From assembly GCA_020859875.1 (NCBI GenBank), contig JAJBVJ010000131.1:1-13070 (forward strand): a stretch of 13,070 nucleotides of DNA, read 5' to 3'. This DNA comes from Rikenellaceae bacterium. GTDB taxonomy: Bacteria; Bacteroidota; Bacteroidia; Bacteroidales; Rikenellaceae. Both the position numbers and the translations under genes were made by a program. Below are positions 7,668 through 13,070 of the stretch, piece by piece. Under the pieces are notes generated by a model. It was not told the origin of the DNA. It ran no database searches and was given only the letters and a program-made list of their open reading frames with translations. Every line of letters starts with the position of its first letter. Position 1 is the first letter of the stretch.

Positions 7668-10600
7668 TTAGAATCTGAGTTTGACACTGAATCCGAGATT
7701 CCTCAAGCTCGGCATCATGAAGTAGTCGATACCGCTGTAAAAAGTGCTCGTGGTGGAGGGTGAAAGTTCCGGATCGAACGGAGCCCTGTTGTAGATCATA
7801 AACAGGTTGCGCCCAACCGCACTTACGGTCATCGTCATTACATTGTTGAAAACCTTTGGGGGTATGGTATATCCAAGGCTTACTTCCTGGAGCCTTACAT
7901 TGGTTGCGCTGTATACATAATGGGCGCCGACACCGGTTCCGGCGGCGACCACATTGTAATAAGCCCTCACGTCGACCGGGTTTTCATTAATGTAAAGACC
8001 CTTGTCCCGAAGGTCTGCAGAGGCTTTCGAAACCCCGTAGCGGTCCATAATGGCCTGCGTTCCGCTTACCACGTTCCCACCGATGCGGGCGCTGATAATG
8101 AAATTCAGGTCGATACCCTTCCAGGTGAGACTGTTGCTCCAGCCAAGGTAGGATTTGGCAAGAAGTGAGCCCACCTTTGTGGGTTCGATCTCGGTTACCT
8201 GCGGGAGCATGGTTGCAGCATCGAGGAAAATATTTCCGTTGCCGTCGCGCTGCAGCGCCCGGTTTACATATATGTCGCCCATCGAACCGCCCTCTACCAG
8301 ACGCACGGTCGGGCCGCCCTGGTCGCCCAGGGTCGCACCCTGAAGGTAAGGCATGTCGATCACCTCGCCCGTAACGGGATTAATGGCACCGTTGGCAAGC
8401 CTCTTTATCTTATTGTCGTTGTAGGTATAGGTGAAATTGGAATCCCAGCCGAAGTGGCCCCATTTATTGCCGTATCCCACGGCCAGTTCGACACCCGAGT
8501 TCTGGATATTACCGGTCTGCACCGGTGCATAGTCCCAGGCGGCGGATGCCGGAAGTTCCACGAAGAAGGTCTGGTTCCGGGTGTTGGACTTATAATAGGT
8601 CACATCCAGGGTGAACATATTGCGAAGAAAGCGCAGGTTTAGCCCTGCCTCGAGGGAGTTGGTCCTTTCGGGTTTCAGGTCGTAGAATTCATGGTTGGCC
8701 GATCCCTGGTAGTGGGGTTCCCTCGATGAATCGTAAGTCCAGTAATAGAGCGTCAGATACCTGTCGAACGACGACCCGACGGAGCTGTACGAGAAACGCG
8801 CCTTTGCGAAACTGAACCAGTCGGGCATATTTATCATCTCGCTCAGGATAGTGGATATACCTGCCGACGGATAGAAGAACGAACTTGTAGACGTATAGGC
8901 GAGCTGCGAAGCCCAGTCGTTACGGCCGGTGAGGGTAAGATAGACCATACCTTTATAGCCGACTTCGAGGTTGGCAAAAACAGACTGGGTCTGCTCGGTA
9001 TAGCCGTCCGCATCGATCTTATAACCCGACTCGCCGTGGCGGATATTTTCGGTAGTGAAAAAGTTTACATGTTCCAGGTAGCCTTCGAGCGACTGCATGT
9101 CCATACGCATATCCTTGATCGATCCCCCGATATTGGCATCGATGCTGAAATCGCCCAACCTCTTGTTGATATTTATAAGGGCATCGCCATAGAACTGGGT
9201 TTCGGTGCGGTTAGTCTGTCCGAAAAAACCGTTTGTACCCGAGAGAGTTGCAAGTGTACCAGCATAGCGGCTATCGGTAATCTTATAATAGGAATTGTCG
9301 ATCTTGGCGCGTCCGATCACATTTAGCCAATCCGTAATGTTATACTGCAGGCTGGCATTGGCCATATAGCGCTTCTTGTTTGTGGTGTAATTCATTCGGT
9401 GCATCACCCAATAGGGGTTTTGCAATTCGAGACCCTGGTCGCCCCACGGCCAGTACTGGCTGTTAACCTCGAGGGCCGAGTTATAACGCTCGAACAACTG
9501 CACCTCCGCGAAATCCTCGCCGCGCGGCCAAAGGTAAAGAGCCGTAAGGGGATTGAAATACTGCCCCTGCGATTTCATATTTTTGTAATCCTGGAGGATA
9601 AAGCTGAAGCCTGCATCGAGCACAAATTTGTTGTTCAGGAAGTTGGTTGTATTCCGGTAGCTGAAATTATACCTGTTGTAGGTATTGTTGGGAAGAATCC
9701 CCTTCGAATTGGTCGAAGCGGCCGAAAGGTAGGACTGGCTCTTTTCGCTGCCCGTCGAAAGGGTCACCGAATTTATTATATTTGAACCGGTATTGAAAAA
9801 ATCTTTCGGGTCGTAGCGGTAAGTATTCTGGATCGCTCCCCAACTGCCGAATTCTCCCACCTCATTGCCGTATTTATTCTGGAACTGCGGCATTACGAAC
9901 GGCGAAGAGAAGGTCGTGGAGTTGGTGACCGTAATACTGGTGCGGTCGGCCGTACCTTTTTTCGTCGTTATGAGGATAACCCCGTTTGCCGCCTCGCTCC
10001 CATAAAGGGCCGCTGCCGAGGGGCCGGTGAGCACCGAGATGCTCTCTATATCTTCCGGGTTGATGTCTGCCGCCGCATCCGTTCCCGGTTGCTTGGCATA
10101 AGCCCCTTCCGTCTCCCCGAGGCTCGTGCTCGAGTTGAACATGGGGATACCGTCGATCACATAGATCGCATTGTTGTCTTTCGAAAGGGATTTGGCTCCG
10201 CGCATGACCACCTTCACCGAACCCCCGGTACCGGTAGCCCCTGTGTTAATACTAACCCCGGCGACTTTACCAATGAGGGAGTTCATGAAGTTGGCATCTT
10301 TGACCGAGGTCAGTTCCGCCCCGCTCACCTCCTGAACATTGTAGGTAAGGGCTTTTTCGGCCCTTTTGATCCCGAGCGCCGTTACAACGATATTGTCGAT
10401 GGTTATATCGGCCTCTTCGAGAACCACATTGACCGTCGGCCCCTCGACCCTGACCTCACGGGTGGAATACCCGAGATAGCTCACCTCGAGGATATCCCCC
10501 CTCGAAGCCCTAACGGCGAACGAACCGTCCAAGCCGGAAGCGGTGCCTGTCATCGTGCCTTTGACGATGATGCTCACCCCGACCAGCGGTGCGCCGCTGC

Positions 10601-11009
10601 GGTCTTTCACCGTACCGTTCACATTGATCGGGGTATCTTCCTGCCTGTCCGTCCTTGAATTTCTCTTGGACAGCACTATATACGAATTGTCGAAGGTATA
10701 GTGCACGTCGCTGTCGGAAAAAGCGGCATCGAGAAGGTCGGTGAGCTTACCGGATGTACCCGGCAAGATGAGGCCGCGTTTGGTGTCGACCTGGTCGTCG
10801 CTGAGAACGACGAGGTAGTTTGTCTGGGATTCTATTTCTTTAATAAGATCTGCTACGGAGAGTTCGCTCGAACTCAGGTTTACCACCGTGCTGCCCTGTT
10901 GTGCGAAGGCGGGTAAGGTCAGTATCAAAAGCAGGACGGCGGAAAATGCCGTTTTGACCAACCCTGTCTTCGATAGCAGATGTGTAAACGACAATGTATT
11001 TATTTTCAT
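7668..11009 (-). CDS. SusC/RagA-family TonB-dependent outer membrane transporter with STN signalling domain
   Basis: The 1113-residue product starts with a signal peptide cleaved after PAFA (residue 36). Residues about 45-114 form an STN (secretin/TonB short N-terminal) domain, which contacts FecR-type anti-sigma factors. Residues 128-198 are a carboxypeptidase-regulatory-like beta sandwich (GTVKDRSGAPLVGVSIIVKG ... LGYSTREV). A TonB-box-like segment (ITIDNIVVTALG) follows near 202-213, then the plug domain to about 340, with the family motif YVIDGIPMF and LTGPSAAALYGSEAANGVIL. The remainder is the 22-strand barrel, ending in an aromatic strand (LGFSVKLRF). It imports oligosaccharides with the SusD protein encoded 6 bp downstream, powered by TonB-ExbBD. 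The STN domain plus the adjacent FecR and ECF sigma genes indicates trans-envelope signalling. Length matches STN-bearing SusC proteins. No frameshift or truncation is seen. Confidence 0.96.
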   Translation of the reverse strand: MKINTLSFTHLLSKTGLVKTAFSAVLLLILTLPAFAQQGSTVVNLSSSELSVADLIKEIESQTNYLVVLSDDQVDTKRGLILPGTSGKLTDLLDAAFSDSDVHYTFDNSYIVLSKRNSRTDRQEDTPINVNGTVKDRSGAPLVGVSIIVKGTMTGTASGLDGSFAVRASRGDILEVSYLGYSTREVRVEGPTVNVVLEEADITIDNIVVTALGIKRAEKALTYNVQEVSGAELTSVKDANFMNSLIGKVAGVSINTGATGTGGSVKVVMRGAKSLSKDNNAIYVIDGIPMFNSSTSLGETEGAYAKQPGTDAAADINPEDIESISVLTGPSAAALYGSEAANGVILITTKKGTADRTSITVTNSTTFSSPFVMPQFQNKYGNEVGEFGSWGAIQNTYRYDPKDFFNTGSNIINSVTLSTGSEKSQSYLSAASTNSKGILPNNTYNRYNFSYRNTTNFLNNKFVLDAGFSFILQDYKNMKSQGQYFNPLTALYLWPRGEDFAEVQLFERYNSALEVNSQYWPWGDQGLELQNPYWVMHRMNYTTNKKRYMANASLQYNITDWLNVIGRAKIDNSYYKITDSRYAGTLATLSGTNGFFGQTNRTETQFYGDALININKRLGDFSIDANIGGSIKDMRMDMQSLEGYLEHVNFFTTENIRHGESGYKIDADGYTEQTQSVFANLEVGYKGMVYLTLTGRNDWASQLAYTSTSSFFYPSAGISTILSEMINMPDWFSFAKARFSYSSVGSSFDRYLTLYYWTYDSSREPHYQGSANHEFYDLKPERTNSLEAGLNLRFLRNMFTLDVTYYKSNTRNQTFFVELPASAAWDYAPVQTGNIQNSGVELAVGYGNKWGHFGWDSNFTYTYNDNKIKRLANGAINPVTGEVIDMPYLQGATLGDQGGPTVRLVEGGSMGDIYVNRALQRDGNGNIFLDAATMLPQVTEIEPTKVGSLLAKSYLGWSNSLTWKGIDLNFIISARIGGNVVSGTQAIMDRYGVSKASADLRDKGLYINENPVDVRAYYNVVAAGTGVGAHYVYSATNVRLQEVSLGYTIPPKVFNNVMTMTVSAVGRNLFMIYNRAPFDPELSPSTTSTFYSGIDYFMMPSLRNLGFSVKLRF

Positions 11010-11016
11010 ATCTTTG
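11009..11016 (+). promoter_or_regulatory. Candidate -7 element of an antisense promoter
   Basis: TATCTTTG matches the Bacteroidota primary sigma factor -7 consensus TAnnTTTG at every fixed position. It points away from susC, overlapping the first base of its start codon. A good -33 TTTG is missing at the usual 19-21 bp spacing; the nearest is TGTG at 10981-10984, too far upstream. The same bases on the minus strand read CAAAGATA just ahead of ATG, which may simply be the A-rich leader of susC, so this is a tentative call. Confidence 0.35.
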
Positions 11017-11020
11017 TCGG

Positions 11021-11094
11021 ATTAGGTGAATACTTTTTTTCGTGAGAAGTTTCAGCTTATATTCGCAGGTGTGCCAGCACCTGCTTTTTATTTT
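11021..11094 (+). ncRNA. Candidate cis-antisense small RNA opposing the susC leader
   Basis: A transcript starting a few bases after the -7 box (11009-11016) and ending at the hairpin/T-tract (11065-11094) would be about 70-75 nt and fully complementary to the untranslated leader of susC. The boundaries are estimates from the promoter-like box and terminator, not observed. In Bacteroides, short antisense RNAs of the DonS type lie opposite the leader of PUL susC genes that are controlled by sigma/anti-sigma pairs and repress them. The position, strand, size and terminator here fit that scheme. The 5' half is AU-rich with little structure; the 3' half is the terminator hairpin with loop UGCCAG, whose complement CUGGCA would be in the loop of the mRNA hairpin, allowing loop-loop contact. 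Confidence 0.4.
11065..11094 (+). terminator. Plus-strand hairpin with T-tract in the susC leader
   Basis: The arms GCAGGTG (11065-11071) and CACCTGC (11078-11084) are perfect inverse complements around TGCCAG and are followed on the plus strand by TTTTTATTTT (11085-11094). Read on the minus strand the hairpin is preceded, not followed, by the run, so it terminates only plus-strand transcription. No plus-strand protein gene lies upstream within the window for which it would be needed. Confidence 0.65.
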
Positions 11095-11345
11095 CCTGGT
11101 TTTTTATAATTCCATAGGCTCTGTTAGTTATTTCAGGTTAATATATAGGTTGCGTTTATTCAATAACCCCTACTCGGCAGAGAACGCTTATCGGTCTGCC
11201 GGTATTTGCATTTGCTCCGCGGGAAGGTGGAAGCAGTGAAAGTATTAATCGATTGGTGGTGGAAAGGAGGGGTGGTGGTCGGCCGTATCAGTGCGGCGGT
11301 ATAAATATTTTTCCGGGTTTATACTTCATTTCGTTCATGGTTAGG

Positions 11346-12314
11346 TTATTCTATAACGATAGTTCCGTCGGCCTGTTTATGCAGCGAGAAGCCGTGGATG
11401 TTCTGAATTACTTTGAGGATTTCCATCGCACCGTCGGTCTGCCGGAACTTCCCCGTATATATTATCCCCGCAAGATCCCGGTTTCGAAGTTCGATGGTAA
11501 CGTCGTAATAGAAAGAGAGTTTCTCAATTATAGTGGCGAAATCGGTGCTTACGAATGCGTAGAGACCCCTTGTCCACATAAAATTGTCGTCGTTTTCGAA
11601 CAGGGTCATTTTAAGCCGTCCCTCTGCGCATGTAACGGTATTACCGGGAAGCAATATCATTTTTTCGGTGCCGTCTTTGACCGCAACCTCGACCGTACCC
11701 TCGAGTACGCTCACCTGGTGGCTCCTGCCCTCGTATGCCATGACATCGAACTGCGTACCCAACACTTTCACATCCATATCGGAGGTTCTCACTCTAAAAG
11801 GGCGCCTGCCGTCTCGTGCTACATCGAAAAAACCCTCGCCGCGAAGTATCACCTCGCGTGAATCCTTACTGAAGACGGAAGGATATTCGAGTACCGACCG
11901 GGCATTTAGCTGTACGCTGGTGCCGTCGCTAAGCGTTATTACCGCCCTTTGACCTGCGGGAACTTCGAAAACGGTGGTTAAGGCCTCCAGCGATCTATAT
12001 GTGTTTTGTGAAGAATATATCCATGACAGGCTGAAAATCAGGGCCAGTGATGCCGCGGCCCCACCGATCCGCAAGGCTGTGCGCCTTACCCTGCGCCCGA
12101 GCATCTTCCTTTTGAAAAGCGCATAATATCTTTTCCCTTCCGCCACATCGCCGGTGACGCCGCGAAGGGAAGCCGTAGCCAAAGTATTTTTAAACGATAC
12201 GTACTCATCGGCCAACTTCTTGTCACCCATTATTTTACAGAGCAACTCGGAGCGTTCGGGCTCTTTCATCCCGTCGGTCAGAAGGTCGTGGATAAGGTGG
12301 TTCTTGTCGTTCAT
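11346..12314 (-). CDS. FecR-family anti-sigma factor
   Basis: The 322-residue product is an inner-membrane anti-sigma regulator. Residues 1-81 form a cytoplasmic N-terminal domain that would hold the sigma factor, ending in a basic cluster (KRKMLGRRVRR). One transmembrane segment follows at about 82-100 (IGGAAASLALIFSLSWIY). The periplasmic FecR domain spans about 113-212, with VPAGQRAVITLSDGTSVQLN, EYP, GEGFFDVARD, RPFRV and LGTQFDVMAY as family hallmarks. The C-terminal part, about 250-320, resembles the DUF4974/STN-like domain that meets the STN of SusC (GLYAFVSTDFATIIEKLSFYY). It is encoded 64 bp downstream of the sigma gene and 336 bp upstream of susC. By analogy with FecIR, a loaded SusC triggers it to free the sigma factor. 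Confidence 0.93.
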   Translation of the reverse strand: MNDKNHLIHDLLTDGMKEPERSELLCKIMGDKKLADEYVSFKNTLATASLRGVTGDVAEGKRYYALFKRKMLGRRVRRTALRIGGAAASLALIFSLSWIYSSQNTYRSLEALTTVFEVPAGQRAVITLSDGTSVQLNARSVLEYPSVFSKDSREVILRGEGFFDVARDGRRPFRVRTSDMDVKVLGTQFDVMAYEGRSHQVSVLEGTVEVAVKDGTEKMILLPGNTVTCAEGRLKMTLFENDDNFMWTRGLYAFVSTDFATIIEKLSFYYDVTIELRNRDLAGIIYTGKFRQTDGAMEILKVIQNIHGFSLHKQADGTIVIE

Positions 12315-12344
12315 TACCCGGGTATTTACAGTAATGACGAACTA

Positions 12345-12362
12345 CCGCCAATATTCCGCCAA
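12345..12362 (-). repeat. Short direct repeat TTGGCGG, 11-bp period, ahead of the fecR-like gene
   Basis: On the minus strand TTGGCGG occurs twice (12362-12356 and 12351-12345) with AATA between, giving an 11-bp period, close to one helical turn. It lies in the 64-bp gap between the sigma and anti-sigma genes, 31 bp before the anti-sigma start codon. It might be a protein binding site, but two 7-mers are thin evidence. Confidence 0.25.
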
Positions 12363-12378
12363 AGGAAAAAGAAAAAAA

Positions 12379-12963
12379 TTATTCGATAAGGGAAATAAAG
12401 AGGAATATAAGGGGGAAGAGCGCACCTAACTCTTTACGCAATTTTTTATAGGCTATGGCCATCTGGCTTTCGACGGTATTGACGGAAATATTCATCTCCC
12501 GGGCGATCTCCTTCTGCTTCTTGCCTTCCAACTTGCTCTTTATGAAGATATCACGGCATTTTTCGGGCAGGGACTCTATGGCCGCTGTAATTACTTTCTC
12601 CACCTCTTCCATGGTAGCGTCGCCGATGTCGAGATCACCCAATGCCCGGATATTAAGCTGATATTCGGCAATGTAAGCATCTTTAAGCTGGGCCTCGGCC
12701 CGGATCCGCTGCTGTTTTTTGCGCAGGTAGTCCACACACCTGTTTTTTACGGAAACAAACAGATAGCCGAAGATATTATGGTGCTTCGAGTGGATATTCC
12801 AATTCTCCCACAGTTCGGCAAAAACATCCTGGAGAATGTTGTCGGCCTCTATGCCCGAACGGGTATAGTTCCGAACGAAACGCCTTAGCCTCGGATAGAA
12901 TTCCGTATAAACTTTCTCGAAATCATACCCGCTATTTCCAGCCGATGATTTGTTCATTTCCAT
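12379..12963 (-). CDS. ECF-type RNA polymerase sigma-70 factor (FecI-like, Bacteroidota expansion family)
   Basis: With ATG at 12963 the product has 194 residues (MEMNKSSAGNSGYDFEKVY). Residues about 14-82 are sigma region 2 (FYPRLRRFVRNY, then ADNILQDVFAELWENW, and GYLFVSVKNRCVDYLRKK). Residues about 122-178 are region 4, with LPEKCRDIFIKSKLEG and the helix-turn-helix QKEIAREMNISVNTVESQM. There is no region 3, as expected for an ECF factor. The protein ends with a hydrophobic tail (ALFPLIFLFISLIE). A second ATG is two codons in, at 12957. A TTG at 12993 would extend the frame through a homopolymer C tract, giving a poly-Pro stretch, and is less likely. It should direct RNA polymerase to the susC operon when released from FecR. 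Confidence 0.93.
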   Translation of the reverse strand: MEMNKSSAGNSGYDFEKVYTEFYPRLRRFVRNYTRSGIEADNILQDVFAELWENWNIHSKHHNIFGYLFVSVKNRCVDYLRKKQQRIRAEAQLKDAYIAEYQLNIRALGDLDIGDATMEEVEKVITAAIESLPEKCRDIFIKSKLEGKKQKEIAREMNISVNTVESQMAIAYKKLRKELGALFPLIFLFISLIE

Positions 12964-12970
12964 ATTTAAA

Positions 12971-12982
12971 GGGGGGGGGGGG
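12971..12982 (-). repeat. Homopolymer tract of 12 C (sense strand) before the sigma factor start
   Basis: Twelve consecutive G on the plus strand read as 12 C in the sense direction of the sigma gene, separated from the ATG at 12963 by the 7 bases TTTAAAT. It sits where a ribosome-binding region would be and just downstream of a possible promoter. Long G/C runs are prone to slipped-strand length change, and this is a site where change could alter expression. Sequencing error in the run length is possible. Confidence 0.9.
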
Positions 12983-12990
12983 AGCAAGAA

Positions 12991-12998
12991 CAATTATA
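12991..12998 (-). promoter_or_regulatory. Candidate -7 element for the sigma/anti-sigma operon
   Basis: Minus-strand TATAATTG matches TAnnTTTG except at one position. About 20 bp further upstream only TGG, not TTTG, is seen, so the -33 is poor. If used, transcription would begin within a few bases of the C tract at 12982, putting the tract at the very start of a leader of about 20-25 nt. Confidence 0.3.
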
Positions 12999-13031
12999 GA
13001 AAATAGAGTTCATTTTCCATGTTTATTCGTT

Positions 13032-13070
13032 TTATAGCCGCAGCAGACCCACACCCAATACAATGCCAGT
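13032..13070 (-). CDS. C-terminus of an unidentified hydrophobic protein (partial)
   Basis: A minus-strand frame enters from the right edge and ends at the TAA at 13034-13032, giving TGIVLGVGLLRL. It is Gly/Leu/Val-rich like a membrane segment. It lies upstream of and on the same strand as the sigma factor gene, with 68 bp between. Twelve codons are not enough to identify a family or even to be certain that it is a gene. Confidence 0.3.
   Translation of the reverse strand, partial: TGIVLGVGLLRL

Larger units (their letters stand above)
11010..11345. other. Intergenic leader region between fecR-like gene and susC
   Basis: This 336-bp stretch has no convincing gene. It must contain the susC promoter, presumably recognised by the adjacent ECF sigma factor, whose consensus is not known to me, so I cannot mark it. 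It includes a plus-strand hairpin with T-tract at 11065-11094 and a plus-strand -7-like box at its edge (11009-11016). The part nearest fecR (about 11240-11290) is purine-rich on the plus strand (repeated GGTGG and GGAGG). A minus-strand 16-codon frame at 11338-11288 is too short to accept. Confidence 0.7.

Noticed and set aside
11288..11338. Sixteen-codon minus-strand frame MNEMKYKPGKIFIPPH just after the anti-sigma gene
   Set aside because: It starts 7 bp after the stop, but it is very short, has no recognisable features, and no evidence beyond an ATG.
1..13070. CRISPR array, tRNA, rRNA, insertion sequence or integrase
   Set aside because: No regularly spaced repeats, no cloverleaf-like or rRNA-like stretch, and no transposase or recombinase motif was seen on either strand.

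Overview
The window comes from a member of the Bacteroidota, most likely an order Bacteroidales gut commensal. The evidence is a complete SusC/SusD pair, a FecI-type ECF sigma factor with its FecR anti-sigma factor, several lipoproteins with a cysteine at the end of a short hydrophobic leader, a DUF1735-LamG protein, and start regions that are A-rich with no obvious Shine-Dalgarno. Base composition is near balanced in genes and AT-rich between them. A Rikenellaceae/Alistipes-like or Bacteroides/Parabacteroides-like source would fit, but I cannot settle the genus by eye.

Layout. Positions 1-67 hold the start of a minus-strand gene for a hydrophobic protein that runs off the window. Positions 260-2794 are a plus-strand pair: a GH109-type NAD-dependent glycosidase lipoprotein and an N-acetylhexosamine-kinase-like phosphotransferase. 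They meet a minus-strand CBM9-like gene (2840-3472) at a perfect 15-bp-stem bidirectional terminator. Positions 3608-11009 are a minus-strand polysaccharide utilization operon, read from right to left: SusC with an STN signalling domain, SusD (RagB, SusD-like_2 type), a GH18 endoglycosidase-like lipoprotein with intact DxxDxDxE, and a DUF1735-LamG lipoprotein. It closes with a strong hairpin plus T-tract terminator. Upstream of susC (11010-11345) is a 336-bp gap without a convincing gene. Positions 11346-12963 are the FecR-like anti-sigma factor and the ECF sigma factor, also on the minus strand. The last 39 bases hold the C-terminus of another minus-strand gene.

How the genes fit together. 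The set suggests harvesting of N-acetylhexosamine-containing host glycans, such as N-glycans or mucin-type glycans. The GH18 protein would cut the chitobiose core at the surface, SusC/SusD would import the oligosaccharide, GH109 would remove terminal N-acetylhexosamine, and the kinase would make sugar-1-phosphate in the cytoplasm. SusC would report the presence of ligand through its STN domain to FecR, which releases the sigma factor to transcribe the operon.

The two most interesting items are regulatory. First, the susC leader has a plus-strand hairpin followed by a T-tract, with a perfect Bacteroidota -7 motif (TAnnTTTG) about 50 bp before it. This predicts a short antisense RNA against the susC leader, like the PUL-associated antisense RNAs typified by DonS of Bacteroides fragilis. 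Second, a 12-base homopolymer C tract (sense strand) lies 7 bases before the most likely start codon of the sigma factor, which could make the regulator, and so the whole locus, phase-variable. Both are predictions from sequence alone.
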